DNA of 64,000 bases from assembly GCF_031583145.1 (NCBI RefSeq), contig NZ_CP134050.1, positions 4,329,501-4,393,500 of the forward strand, in the 5' to 3' direction. Origin of the DNA: Brevibacillus brevis (GTDB lineage: Bacteria > Bacillota > Bacilli > Brevibacillales > Brevibacillaceae). The position numbers were made by a program, and so were the translations under genes. This document shows, piece after piece, positions 41,316 to 50,439 of the stretch. Below the pieces are notes generated by a model. The model did no database searches. It worked only from the letters and a program-made list of their open reading frames with translations, and had not been told where the DNA came from. The number at the start of each line of letters is the position of its first letter. Positions within the stretch are counted from its first letter, which is position 1.

Positions 41316-42041
41316 TCAAGCGGCGTCCAGCCACATCCGGAACAGCCCTTCCGTGACGCCCAGGTTGTACATGTAATAGCAGCCAAACGCGACACTAATC
41401 GCACCTGTAATCCGGGTCAGCGCCATGTTCACGCCGGCGTTTCGCGCGCTGAGCACAAAGGGAATCCCTATTGCGGTCGTGCATAGCAGCATCCCGACGA
41501 CAGTCCCCGCACCAAAAATGAGTATGTAGAGAAGTCCCTCCCACTCCGAATGCACCGTGGACATGGTCAAGAGCACCATGGCAGCGCTCCCGGCCAGACC
41601 GTGAACCATGCCGATGACAGCCGACTTGGCAAAAGATGCTCTGCCGACGCCGTCGCTCTCCGAATCATCCGTCCACGCTGCCGCATGCGTATGACGGCGC
41701 AGCGAACCGGCGTGCACGTGGCTGCTTGATCGTACCTTCCGTTTGTGGAAGGAGAGAATGCTGGACATCCCGAGATAGACCAGCATGATCCCGACGACAA
41801 ATTCCAGCGACATCGCCCATGTCTCCGGAATGGCGCTCTTCATCAGAATCAGCGCCATCCCTACCAGGAGCAGGGTCAATGTGTGCCCGCTCCCCCAGAA
41901 TACCCCCGCCAGCGAAGCCTTTCCCAGCTTCTTGGTTTGACTCGCAATCGTGGAGACGGCGATGACGTGATCCGGCTCCATCGCGTGCTTGATCCCGACG
42001 AGAAACCCAATCGACAATACCGTCAGCAAACTCCCCTCCAT
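41316..42041 (-). CDS. UreH/NicO-type nickel or cobalt permease
   Basis: The 241-residue membrane protein has about six helices and the H-x4-D-H metal motif in GIKHAMEPDHVIAV within the first helix. GVFWGSGHTLTLLLVG near residue 47 and AVIGMVHGLAGSAAMVL near 145 carry the further conserved His residues. A His-rich loop (SSSHVHAGSLRRHTHAAA) lies between helices 3 and 4. These features belong to UreH-like nickel transporters related to NicO/RcnA. GGAGGGTGG lies before the ATG. No urease or hydrogenase genes are in the window, so the metal is not certain. Confidence 0.85.
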   Translation of the reverse strand: MEGSLLTVLSIGFLVGIKHAMEPDHVIAVSTIASQTKKLGKASLAGVFWGSGHTLTLLLVGMALILMKSAIPETWAMSLEFVVGIMLVYLGMSSILSFHKRKVRSSSHVHAGSLRRHTHAAAWTDDSESDGVGRASFAKSAVIGMVHGLAGSAAMVLLTMSTVHSEWEGLLYILIFGAGTVVGMLLCTTAIGIPFVLSARNAGVNMALTRITGAISVAFGCYYMYNLGVTEGLFRMWLDAA

Positions 42042-42154
42042 GTACCACCCTCCAAGCGTATTGGTTTCTATGATCGTCCCCGGTGAAATATGTCTGATTT
42101 TATCACGACTTGCCACCATTCGGAATAAAGGATTCGGCTTTGCTCCCGATGATG

Positions 42155-42787
42155 CTATCTACGGAAGCTCCCCCCTTGAATCGTCTTCTTGTACCACAGA
42201 TTGGCCTGAATGGCGAAGTACAGATACAACACCGTCATCACCGGCAAAACGAGCAACGTCAACCCTCTAAACAAGGCGAACGGCGTTTCGAAGAGAAAGG
42301 CTCTCCAGAAATCTGCCCCTTGCAATTCCCACAGCCCTGGCGTGTAGTACAGCGATTGCGGATCGAGCAATACTCCCGCATCGATCGCGCCGGTAGAAAT
42401 GAGAGCCGCCAGTATCGGCACGAAGGTCATTGCCAGGGTAGCCCACATGTCAGACAGACGCTTGTAACGTCCGGCCTTGGAATCGACATCCGAAAAGATT
42501 TCCTCGCTTCCCTGTCGATTCGCCTTTCTGAAATATTGATAGCCCGAGCTTTTCGTTCCAGCGATGTGTTCCCAGCCGCTGTCCTCAAACAAGGCGCGGT
42601 AATCCTCAAAATCCTCCCGATTTTTAAACGGGCGGTAATCGATTTTGATCGTTGCCTGATCAGGTTTCCCCGGTTCAAATTCATAGCCGAGCATCGTCTT
42701 CCTCGTCAAACGGCAGCCCTGTCTCGCCATGTCATTCAGCCATTTTTCCTCTGCGTCAAAGTTGGTAAAGAACTTGAATTTCCTCAT
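42155..42787 (-). CDS. DUF2812 membrane protein
   Basis: The 210-residue protein begins with the DUF2812 signature (KFKFFTNFDAEEKWLNDMAR, GYEFEPGKPDQATIKIDYRP, GWEHIAGTKSSGYQYFRKAN). It continues with two to three membrane helices (LAMTFVPILAALISTGAI and FALFRGLTLLVLPVMTVLYLYF). The gene follows the PadR gene by 15 bases. PadR-DUF2812 pairs are common in Firmicutes, and the DUF2812 protein is thought to work with the regulator, though its function is unknown. Confidence 0.88.
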   Translation of the reverse strand: MRKFKFFTNFDAEEKWLNDMARQGCRLTRKTMLGYEFEPGKPDQATIKIDYRPFKNREDFEDYRALFEDSGWEHIAGTKSSGYQYFRKANRQGSEEIFSDVDSKAGRYKRLSDMWATLAMTFVPILAALISTGAIDAGVLLDPQSLYYTPGLWELQGADFWRAFLFETPFALFRGLTLLVLPVMTVLYLYFAIQANLWYKKTIQGGSFRR

Positions 42788-42802
42788 ACGCAGCCCCTCC
42801 TT

Positions 42803-43114
42803 CTATCTCAATCGTTCCATCGTGACCTGAACCATGTGCTTCATGCGCTCGAGGTCAAGACGGAGAATCCGCAGCCCTTCGTCGGTAATGGCATACACCT
42901 TTCGTCGGCTGTCCTCGCTGGCCACGGGCTGTATGAACTTCAGCTTCACGAGATTCTCGATGGCGCCGTACAGGGTACCCGCCGCCATTCGCACTTGCCC
43001 GCCGCTGAGCTCCTCCACCTTCTGCATGATCAGATAGCCGTGCGCCGGTTCTGCCAGGGCCAACAAAATGTAATAAACGGTTTCGGTCAACGGCAAGTGT
43101 CTGTCTCTGTCCAA
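42803..43114 (-). CDS. PadR-family transcriptional regulator (short form)
   Basis: The 103-residue protein is a single PadR winged helix: TETVYYILLALAEPAHGYLI, then GGQVRMAAGTLYGAIENLVKLKFI and the wing KVYAITDEGLRILRLDLERM. It lacks the C-terminal domain of the longer PadR near 5 kb. A perfect palindrome just upstream is a likely operator for autoregulation of the PadR-DUF2812 pair. Confidence 0.9.
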   Translation of the reverse strand: MDRDRHLPLTETVYYILLALAEPAHGYLIMQKVEELSGGQVRMAAGTLYGAIENLVKLKFIQPVASEDSRRKVYAITDEGLRILRLDLERMKHMVQVTMERLR

Positions 43115-43151
43115 TGCTTACGCTCCTTCCGACAACTTTATATCGTTTGAC

Positions 43152-43170
43152 TATATAGTTACACTATATA
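43152..43170. promoter_or_regulatory. Perfect palindrome upstream of padR (probable operator)
   Basis: TATATAGT-TAC-ACTATATA has 8-bp arms. It lies 38 bases upstream of the PadR start codon, in the promoter zone. Confidence 0.65.
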
Positions 43171-43273
43171 CAGTAAGACTTACTAATGCAACAAAAAAAA
43201 CGCCATTGGCCGAAGCAATCGCGATCAGGAAGGAAAAAACGCTCCTCCCTCGGGCAAGACGAGGACTTCACCA

Positions 43274-43317
43274 AAAAGAAGCATCCCGCTGCCTCAGAGG
43301 TGCAGAAGCGGGATGCC
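43274..43317 (-). terminator. Terminator of the hut/yjiH operon
   Basis: GCATCCCGCT pairs with AGCGGGATGC, followed by TTCTTTTTGG on the minus strand. Confidence 0.82.
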
Positions 43318-43336
43318 TGGCCTCCCATACCAGCTT

Positions 43337-44677
43337 TCAGGGCAACAGGAGATAAGCAAGCGGCGTCACAAGCAAGAGCGTCAGAACGGTCCGCTCCAGC
43401 CAGATCACCAACAGCTTGGGAATGCTGATGGGGATGTCCGTGGACAAAATGCACGGAATGGTAGCGGAGAAAAACAATATCGACGAGACGGAAACGACGG
43501 CAATGATAAATTTGGTGACGAGCGGAGCTCCGGTCACGAGCAGCGCCGGCAAAAACATTTCGGCAATCTCGATGGCGGACGCCTTGGCCGCCAGAAGCGG
43601 CTCCGGGATCTGCAGCAGGAGCGTGACCGGATAGAACAGGTAGCCCAGCCAATCGAACAGCGGGGTGAATTTTGCCAGCATGAGCCCGAGCAGTCCCACC
43701 GACATGATGGAGGGAAGAATGCCCATGGTCATGATGAAGCCATCGCGCAGATTTTCCCATATATTGCGACCGATCGGCAGCGCCCCTCTGGCTGCAGCCA
43801 TAGCCTCTGCCCAGGCGTGGCGCCAAAACTGCTCCTTGATCACTTTCTCCGGATCGCCTTTTCCTTCATAGTACTCGTCGCTCATGCGGGAAAGCGGCCA
43901 GAGCCGGACGGTCACAGCCGTCACCAGAAACGTCACCACCAGCGACACCCAAAAATACAGGTTCCAGTAAGACATGATGTCCAGCGTCTTGGCGATGACG
44001 ATCATGAAGGTGGCTGAAACGGTGGAAAATCCGGTTGCGATAATCGCGGCTTCCTTGACGGTATACTTTCCTTCCTTGAATACGCGGTTGGTGATCAACA
44101 GACCGATCGAGTAACTTCCTACAAATGATGCCACCGCATCGACAGCCGAGCGGCCCGGCGTCTTCCAGACCGGACGCATGATGGGCTGGACCAGGACGCC
44201 GATGAACTCCAGCAATCCATAGCCCACGAGCATGGCGAGAAAAACGGACCCGACCGGGACCACCATGCCCACGGGAATCACCAGCTTCTCGAACAGGAAG
44301 GGCCCCATGTCCTTTTCCAGCAGCCAGGCGGGGCCGGCTTGAAAATAAATCATCAAGGCAACAGGGACTCCCAGCACCTTCAGCACGGAAAAAACGAGGT
44401 TGACCTTGTTCTTGTTCCACGTCTTCGCCACGAACGGATAGACGGCTCCCAAAACAATTACGGCGAGAGCGTAGAGCGGCGCCGCCCCGGGAGCGAGCTG
44501 GCGAAGCCACGTGACGATGTGGTCAAGCATGATGGAAGAGGAACCGTTTACGGTCACGGGAACGAAGAAAACGAAAATACCGATAAGGCTGAAAACGAAA
44601 AACTTCCAGGCATGAGCGGCGGAAGCAGTTTCCTTTTGGGAAGGCACCCCCAGCTGGTGGTTCGCATGAGTTTCCAA
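43337..44677 (-). CDS. YjiH-family membrane protein (candidate transporter of the hut cluster)
   Basis: The 446-residue protein has about ten helices with nucleoside-recognition (Gate)-type segments, for example SAVDAVASFVGSYSIGLLI near residue 180 and ETV-like ALLVTGAPLVTKFIIAVVSV near 385. This is the YjiH family. Members often lie beside histidine-degradation genes, and a role as importer of histidine or urocanate has been inferred from context. It follows hutG by about 60 bases and ends the operon. No HutM-type permease is present here, which is consistent with that idea. Transport has not been shown. Confidence 0.83.
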   Translation of the reverse strand: METHANHQLGVPSQKETASAAHAWKFFVFSLIGIFVFFVPVTVNGSSSIMLDHIVTWLRQLAPGAAPLYALAVIVLGAVYPFVAKTWNKNKVNLVFSVLKVLGVPVALMIYFQAGPAWLLEKDMGPFLFEKLVIPVGMVVPVGSVFLAMLVGYGLLEFIGVLVQPIMRPVWKTPGRSAVDAVASFVGSYSIGLLITNRVFKEGKYTVKEAAIIATGFSTVSATFMIVIAKTLDIMSYWNLYFWVSLVVTFLVTAVTVRLWPLSRMSDEYYEGKGDPEKVIKEQFWRHAWAEAMAAARGALPIGRNIWENLRDGFIMTMGILPSIMSVGLLGLMLAKFTPLFDWLGYLFYPVTLLLQIPEPLLAAKASAIEIAEMFLPALLVTGAPLVTKFIIAVVSVSSILFFSATIPCILSTDIPISIPKLLVIWLERTVLTLLLVTPLAYLLLP

Positions 44678-44739
44678 GCAAATTCCCCCTTTTACTCCTG
44701 GTGATCTTCACGCTCTCTCCACTTTCCCATCCGAGCCTG

Positions 44740-45738
44740 TCACTTCTCTCTCTGCTTGCATCCCGTCAAAAAGGACAGCAGCACATGAACTGCCGTTTTC
44801 ACGGTAGCTTCTCCCCGATCCTTGAACGGGTCGAGGCACACCAGATCCATCGCTTTGACCTTGCCGCACAAGCCGGCGGCATGCACCGCCTCGAACAGCT
44901 CGTCGCTGCTCATCCCGCCCGGTGTCGAGGCGGGCACGCCGGGACCGTAGCTGATGTCGAGCACATCCATGTCTACGGTTAGATAGATCGTGTCCACCCT
45001 CCGGCCGAGGGCATCGAGCGCCTGGCGGACAGTCTCGGCCACTCCCTTCCCCCTCGCCTCCCGAAGCGTCGTGTAGCGGACACCCGCTTCGTCGGCGTAC
45101 GCTTTGAGCGAACGCGCGTTGAAAAAGCCGTGCAGGCCGATGTTGTGCACGTCTTCTCCCTTGATCGTTCCGCTCTCGATCAGATTGCGGATCGGCGTGC
45201 CGTTCGACGGTCCATTGTCTGCCAAATCCCGCAGGTCGAAGTGCGTATCGAGCTGCAAAATGCCGACCCGCTCCTCGGGATGGGCGTCCTTGTAGCCTTT
45301 GACAAGCATCGCGGTAATCGAGTGATCGCCTCCCATCATGACGGGCAGCACTCCGGGATGATGGGTGCGCATCGCATGCATGGCCTCCCGAATATTGTGG
45401 TGGCAACGGGCGATGTCGGTGACATGCTGGCGGACATCCCCCAGATCGACCACGCGCAGCTCGGACAGATCCACGTCGTGATCGAGATTGTACGTGGTAA
45501 AGTACTTCCACGCTCTGCGCATCGCTTCGGGATTTTCGCTGGCTGCCGATGCGGAGATCGAGGAACGGGACAGCGGGACGCCTAACAGGGCGACGTCGAA
45601 GTCCGACCAATCAACAGCGTCACCACTCCCTGGCTCCAGCGTCTGGATCCACTCGCTTACTTTCGGTTCCGGGGGCGCGGCGCTTCGGTCCCAGGCAAAG
45701 CTGGGGGGCTTCAGGAGAGGATACGGATAGCTTTTCAT
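44740..45738 (-). CDS. hutG: Formimidoylglutamase (ureohydrolase family)
   Basis: The 332-residue ureohydrolase has the di-manganese motifs GGDHSITAMLVKG near residue 142, LQLDTHFDLRD near 172, and TVDMDVLDISYGPGVPAST near 255. HutG splits formimino-glutamate to glutamate and formamide, the last step of the short histidine pathway. The place after hutI fixes it as hutG rather than agmatinase or arginase. Its ATG overlaps the hutI stop by 4 bases, so translation is coupled. Confidence 0.93.
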   Translation of the reverse strand: MKSYPYPLLKPPSFAWDRSAAPPEPKVSEWIQTLEPGSGDAVDWSDFDVALLGVPLSRSSISASAASENPEAMRRAWKYFTTYNLDHDVDLSELRVVDLGDVRQHVTDIARCHHNIREAMHAMRTHHPGVLPVMMGGDHSITAMLVKGYKDAHPEERVGILQLDTHFDLRDLADNGPSNGTPIRNLIESGTIKGEDVHNIGLHGFFNARSLKAYADEAGVRYTTLREARGKGVAETVRQALDALGRRVDTIYLTVDMDVLDISYGPGVPASTPGGMSSDELFEAVHAAGLCGKVKAMDLVCLDPFKDRGEATVKTAVHVLLSFLTGCKQREK

Positions 45739-47009
45739 GCCAATCTCCCTTCCGAGACGACGATCGCACCATTTTTGATGACCGTATGCACGTGGTTCAC
45801 CCCGTAGCGGTATTGCAAGGTCATGAAGTCCGGCACGTCAAATATCGTAAGGTCCGCACGTTTGCCCGGCTCGATGCTGCCAATGTCGTGCGCCCGTATG
45901 ATCGCATGGGCCGCGTTGATGGTCGCCGCTGTCAGCACTTCCGCAGGAGTCATGCCCATTTTCAGGCAGCCGAGGTTCATGATAAGCGGCATGGACACGG
46001 TAGGGGACGAGCCCGGATTGCAATCCGTCGAGATCGCGACTGCCACGCCCGCATCAATCATTTTTCGCCCGTTGGCCGATTCCGCCATCAGGAAAAAGGC
46101 CGTTCCCGGCAGCAGCACCGCGATGACTCCCGCTTCCGCCATCCGCTTGATCCCTTCATCCGAAGCCCGAAGCAGGTGGTCGGCCGAGACCGCCCCGATC
46201 GCCGCCGCCAGCTCCGCGCCTTCGTACGGTTCGATTTCGTCCGCGTGGATCTTCGGCAGCAGGCCGTACTCCCTTCCCGCTTCCAGGATGCGTCGCGACT
46301 GCTCCGGGGTAAAAACGCCCCGCTCGCAAAAGACGTCGTTGAACTCCGCAAGCCTGCGGCGGGCCACCTCCGGAATCATCTCGCGGATCACCAGCTCGAC
46401 GAAAGCGTCCGGGTCCGCCTTGAACTCCTTGGGGACGGCGTGCGCGCCCATAAATGTGCTGACCAGATCGACCGGGTGCAGTTCATGCAGCTTTTTCGCT
46501 ACCTCCAGCTGCTTCAGCTCATCGGCGAGCGTCAGTCCGTAGCCGCTCTTGGCTTCCACGGTCGTCACTCCGTGCAAGAGAAACAGGTCGAGCCTCCTTT
46601 TGCTTTCTTCGTACAGCTGGTCATGGGTGGCGTTCCTCGTCGCTGCGGTCGTGGCGTGGATTCCCCCGCCGTTGTTCATGATCTCCATATAAGTAGCGCC
46701 ATTCAGACGCATGTTGAATTCATTTTGCCGAGTCCCGGCATGGACCAGATGGGTGTGCGGGTCGATCAGCCCCGGCGTGACAAGACGGCCGGTCGCGTCG
46801 ACGACTTCGGCCTCTGTCACCCGCTCTCCGTACACGGCCTCCAGCTCCGCATCCGTCCCCACTCGCTCGATCCGGCCGTTTTCCAGCCATACGCTGCCAT
46901 CCTCGATGATGGACAGCTCATTCATGCGCTTCCCGACTACAGGTGCGGCAGAGCCGCCAGCCAGCGTGGCGAGCTGGCTGGCATGGCGAATCCATACGGG
47001 TCTGGTCAT
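45735..47009 (-). CDS. hutI: Imidazolonepropionase
   Basis: The 424-residue amidohydrolase has the metal motif LIDPHTHLVHAGTRQNEF near residue 75, VTTVEAKSGYGL near 140, and IHADEIEPYEG near 240. DCNPGSSPTVSMPLIMNLGC near 320 carries the metal-binding Asp. It hydrolyses imidazolone-5-propionate to N-formimino-glutamate. I chose the ATG before TRPVWIR because AAGGAG lies 8 bases upstream; a GTG 3 codons earlier is possible. It lies between hutU and hutG with short or overlapping junctions. Confidence 0.94.
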   Translation of the reverse strand: MTRPVWIRHASQLATLAGGSAAPVVGKRMNELSIIEDGSVWLENGRIERVGTDAELEAVYGERVTEAEVVDATGRLVTPGLIDPHTHLVHAGTRQNEFNMRLNGATYMEIMNNGGGIHATTAATRNATHDQLYEESKRRLDLFLLHGVTTVEAKSGYGLTLADELKQLEVAKKLHELHPVDLVSTFMGAHAVPKEFKADPDAFVELVIREMIPEVARRRLAEFNDVFCERGVFTPEQSRRILEAGREYGLLPKIHADEIEPYEGAELAAAIGAVSADHLLRASDEGIKRMAEAGVIAVLLPGTAFFLMAESANGRKMIDAGVAVAISTDCNPGSSPTVSMPLIMNLGCLKMGMTPAEVLTAATINAAHAIIRAHDIGSIEPGKRADLTIFDVPDFMTLQYRYGVNHVHTVIKNGAIVVSEGRLA

Positions 47010-47014
47010 CGTGA

Positions 47015-48691
47015 TCACTCCTTCATCATCGGGATGTGTACGCCTTTTTCCTTCGCGGTCCGAATCGCCAAGTCATATCCTGCATCCGCGTGACGGACGA
47101 TGCCCATGCCCGGGTCGGTCGTCAGCACCCGCTCCAGTCGTTTCGCGGCTTCCGGCGTCCCATCGGCCACGATGACCATGCCCGCATGCAGCGAATACCC
47201 CATGCCGACACCGCCTCCATGGTGCACGGATACCCAGCTCGCTCCCCCGACAGCGTTGATCAGGGCGTTGAGGATGGGCCAGTCAGCCACCGCATCGCTT
47301 CCGTCCCGCATCGCTTCCGTCTCCCGGTTCGGGGAGGCGACGGAGCCGGAGTCGAGATGGTCGCGGCCGATGACGATTGGGGCGCTCAGCTCGCCGCTGG
47401 CCACCATGTCATTGATGATCTGGCCGAAGCGGGCGCGTTCCCCGTAGCCCAGCCAGCAAATGCGCGAAGGCAGTCCCTGGAATTGAATCCGCTCGCGGGC
47501 CATGCGAATCCAGTTGCACAGGTGGGTATTGTAGGAAAACTCGCGCAGGATGACTTCGTCCGTCTTGTAAATGTCTTCCGGGTCGCCCGACAGCGCCGCC
47601 CAGCGGAACGGCCCTTTTCCTTCGCAAAACTGCGGACGGATATACGCAGGTACAAAGCCCGGGAAGCGGAATGCGTCTTCCACGCCTTCGTTTTTTGCTA
47701 CCTGGCGGATGTTGTTCCCGTAGTCGAAGGTGACGGCGCCGCGCTCCTGCATCGCCAGCATCGCCCTGACATGCTCGGCGATGCTCGCCTTCGCCCGCGC
47801 TACGTAAGCGATCGGGTCGCGCGTCCGCAGCTCTGCCGCCTCCGCCAGACTCATGCCGATCGGGATGTAGCCGTTCAGCGGATCGTGCGAGGAGGTCTGG
47901 TCGGTCAATACGTCCGGGATAAAGCCGCGCGCCAGCATCGCGTTCAGCACTTCAGGCGCATTGCCCAAAAGGCCGATGGAGATTCCTTTTTTCTCCCGCT
48001 TGGCTTCCTCGGCCATCCGGATCGCTTCGTCCAGGCTCTCGGTCATGACGTCCAGGTACTTCGTGTCCAGACGGCGCTGGATGCGGGTCGGATCGATCTC
48101 GATGTTGATGCTGACGCCGCCGTTCAACGATACGGCGAGTGGCTGCGCCCCGCCCATTCCTCCGAGGCCGGCCGTGACCGTGATTGTGCCCGCGAGTGTC
48201 CCCTCAAAATGCTGGCGGGCACATTCCGCGAACGTCTCGTACGTTCCTTGCACGATGCCCTGGCTGCCGATGTAAATCCAGCTGCCCGCCGTCATTTGCC
48301 CGTACATCATCAGTCCTTTTTGATCCAGCTCATGGAAGTGCTCCCATGTCGCCCAGGCAGGCACGAGGTTGGAGTTTGCCAGCAAGACGCGCGGCGCATC
48401 CGGATGCGACTTGAACACCGCGACCGGCTTGCCGGACTGGACCAGAAGGGTCTCATCGCACTCCAGATTTTTCAATGTTTTGACAATAACATCGAAGCAT
48501 TCCCAGTTGCGGGCCGCTTTGCCGATCCCGCCGTACACCACCAAGTCTTCCGTCCGCTCTGCGACGTCGGGATTGAGATTGTTCAGCAGCATGCGCAAGG
48601 CTGCTTCCTGCACCCAGCCTTTCGTGTGCAATGTCGTGCCCGAATACTCCTGGAGCAATTGCTGAATCGACTGCGTATGGGTCATGTTCAT
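47015..48691 (-). CDS. hutU: Urocanate hydratase
   Basis: The 558-residue protein has the urocanase signature features: [18 protein letters not shown] near residue 38, [20 protein letters not shown] near 130 for NAD binding, [13 protein letters not shown] near 175, and [13 protein letters not shown] near 395 with the active Cys region. It adds water to urocanate to give imidazolone propionate, using tightly bound NAD. AGGTGG lies 5 bases before the ATG. It is the first gene of hutU-hutI-hutG-yjiH. The histidase gene hutH that normally precedes it is not in this block. Confidence 0.96.
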   Translation of the reverse strand: MNMTHTQSIQQLLQEYSGTTLHTKGWVQEAALRMLLNNLNPDVAERTEDLVVYGGIGKAARNWECFDVIVKTLKNLECDETLLVQSGKPVAVFKSHPDAPRVLLANSNLVPAWATWEHFHELDQKGLMMYGQMTAGSWIYIGSQGIVQGTYETFAECARQHFEGTLAGTITVTAGLGGMGGAQPLAVSLNGGVSINIEIDPTRIQRRLDTKYLDVMTESLDEAIRMAEEAKREKKGISIGLLGNAPEVLNAMLARGFIPDVLTDQTSSHDPLNGYIPIGMSLAEAAELRTRDPIAYVARAKASIAEHVRAMLAMQERGAVTFDYGNNIRQVAKNEGVEDAFRFPGFVPAYIRPQFCEGKGPFRWAALSGDPEDIYKTDEVILREFSYNTHLCNWIRMARERIQFQGLPSRICWLGYGERARFGQIINDMVASGELSAPIVIGRDHLDSGSVASPNRETEAMRDGSDAVADWPILNALINAVGGASWVSVHHGGGVGMGYSLHAGMVIVADGTPEAAKRLERVLTTDPGMGIVRHADAGYDLAIRTAKEKGVHIPMMKE

Positions 48692-48752
48692 CTTGTCCAC
48701 CTGCTTTCTCGAGATTCACCGCTTGGCTCCAGTATAGTGAAGGAAAAAAACG

Positions 48753-48790
48753 CAAAAAAGGCACCTGTCTTTCGAAATGGTGCCAGTTTT
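48753..48790 (-). terminator. Terminator between the AraC regulator gene and hutU
   Basis: GGCACC pairs with GGTGCC, flanked by A- and T-runs. It separates the regulator transcript from the hut operon. Confidence 0.82.
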
Positions 48791-48852
48791 TTCGATCCGA
48801 AACTGTCCTCGGACAGCCTTCGATCGAATTTTTCACTCTTTTCTTTCGATTT

Positions 48853-50349
48853 CTATACTTTTTTTTGATTTCGCATAAAACGAGGGGTTGTCCCCGTCTT
48901 TTCCTTAAAGATTTTGCTAAAGTAATTGGCATTCCCAAACCCGGTCCGCATCGCCACTTCCTGGACCGGCAGCGATGTTTCCAAAAGCAGCCGCTGCGCC
49001 TCCTTCAGCCGCATGTTGACCAGGAGCTGGCGGAATGAGATGCCGTGCTTCTGGCTCAGGAGCGTACTGAAGTAGGCGGGACTGCGATCCACGTGACGGG
49101 CGACCTCCTCGAGCCGCAGGGTCGGATCGGTATAGCGTCCTTCCATGTAGCGGATAGCCAGCTCGATCACGTCCGCACGTCCCCCAACCTGATGGCTGCG
49201 CGCCGATTCGAGCAGCGTATAGATGAAAAGCAGCAGCTCCTGCACGATCCGGTACAGGATGGGCGAGTACAGGATCGTATCGAACGCCCGGTGATACTCT
49301 TCCTCCAGCTTCCCGCGGTCAAGTCCGTGCGCCTTCATATAGCGCCTCACTTGCGCCAGGATGCTGGTCAGCCTGATGCGCAGAAGCCCCGGCTCCGGAT
49401 ACGGCTCTTCCTTGAAGAAGAAATGGCGATACATCCACTCCTTGAGCGCTTCCTTGCTGCCGTCGTGAAGCATGTCGATCCAGGCGCGCTGCTCGCTGGG
49501 CGTCAAAAACGGGTCGATCATCGTCCAGGCGATACGGCCGCGCACGACCGACAGCTGCCTGTAGCCTTTGAAAAAGCGGATGTCGAGCGCTTGGCTCGCG
49601 TCCCTGTACTTTTCGCTCAGCCGCTGCTCAGGGTCGTCCGAATCGTACATGACGAGCGACAGCGGAGCATCCGAGGCCGCCTCCCAATCGCGCAGGAGCC
49701 GCCTGCCGACTTGCTCGAGGCGGGACAGCGGCTCGGGCTCGTCAGCTGGAAATAGGCCGACGATCGCATCCCCCAGCGGAAGCAGGACCGGCTTCTCCCG
49801 AAATGGATACTCCGTCAGGAAGCGCAGCAGCTCGGGATGCCGATTCGGCTCTTCCAGCTGCGCCAGCATAAGCGGGTACGGCCCTCCCGGCATCGAAAGT
49901 GGAAAGAACAGATCCAGGTACGATACTTCCGCCACCCGGCCCGCGTCGTCTCCCCCCTCCTGCCCGTGGGCAGCAGCGTCCCTTCTTTCCTGGCAATACC
50001 GTGCCAGTGTGCGCCGGATCGTCTCCGGCGTCTGCGGCTTCAGCCACAAATCGCGTGCATTCAGCTCAATTCCCTGCATTGCGCGCTCAAAAGTCGCTTC
50101 CGCGGTCATGACAGCTACCCGTGGGCGATAATGCTCGATCAAGAGCTTGAGCGGCTCCCACTGCCCTTTCCCGATCATGTCCAGCTCCAGGCACAGCACG
50201 TCCGGCGTATGGGTTTCTACGCAGCGGATGACCTCAGTCGCGGTAGAGGCCATATACACATGATCGTACGGAATGGCGCAGCTCGTGATGAGCCAGCCGA
50301 TCCCGATTCGCTCGTTCGTATCACGGTCCGCAATCAAGATGCTCGGCAC
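48853..50349 (-). CDS. YesN-type response regulator with AraC DNA-binding domain, degenerate receiver
   Basis: The 498-residue protein has an N-terminal receiver-like domain (SILIADRDTNERIGIGWLI, VAVMTAEATFE, LWLKPQTPETI). A central region of about 260 residues follows, then a C-terminal AraC double helix-turn-helix (LRLEEVARHVDRSPAYFSTL, VQEVAMRTGFGNANYFSKIF). In the receiver the phospho-acceptor site reads PDVLCLELDM, so Glu stands where Asp is expected, while the Thr and Lys-Pro sites are kept. It may work without phosphorylation. It lies just upstream of the hut block on the same strand and is the natural candidate regulator for it, in place of HutP. No histidine kinase gene is adjacent. 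Confidence 0.85.
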   Translation of the reverse strand: MPSILIADRDTNERIGIGWLITSCAIPYDHVYMASTATEVIRCVETHTPDVLCLELDMIGKGQWEPLKLLIEHYRPRVAVMTAEATFERAMQGIELNARDLWLKPQTPETIRRTLARYCQERRDAAAHGQEGGDDAGRVAEVSYLDLFFPLSMPGGPYPLMLAQLEEPNRHPELLRFLTEYPFREKPVLLPLGDAIVGLFPADEPEPLSRLEQVGRRLLRDWEAASDAPLSLVMYDSDDPEQRLSEKYRDASQALDIRFFKGYRQLSVVRGRIAWTMIDPFLTPSEQRAWIDMLHDGSKEALKEWMYRHFFFKEEPYPEPGLLRIRLTSILAQVRRYMKAHGLDRGKLEEEYHRAFDTILYSPILYRIVQELLLFIYTLLESARSHQVGGRADVIELAIRYMEGRYTDPTLRLEEVARHVDRSPAYFSTLLSQKHGISFRQLLVNMRLKEAQRLLLETSLPVQEVAMRTGFGNANYFSKIFKEKTGTTPRFMRNQKKV

Positions 50350-50371
50350 GGTACATACCTCCTATTTCGAA

Positions 50372-50401
50372 GCGGCTGAAGATTTCGACATCTTCAGCCG
50401 C
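50372..50401. terminator. Hairpin between lepB and the AraC gene
   Basis: GCGGCTGAAGAT pairs perfectly with ATCTTCAGCCGC around TTCGAC. It lacks a clear T-run, so it may be a processing or regulatory hairpin rather than a terminator. Confidence 0.5.
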
Positions 50402-50408
50402 CTAAGAA

Positions 50409-50432
50409 GGGTTGTCCTCGCTTGGACAACCC
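50409..50432 (-). terminator. Terminator of lepB
   Basis: GGGTTGTCC pairs with GGACAACCC; the minus-strand tail TTCTTAGG is only weakly T-rich. Confidence 0.6.
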
Positions 50433-50439
50433 CTCGCTT

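Noticed and set aside
47036-48868. 610-codon plus-strand frame opposite hutU, and similar long frames opposite hutI and hutG
   Set aside because: High-GC third positions of the hut genes leave the antisense frame open. There are no family motifs or start signals, and hutU matches its family over the whole length.
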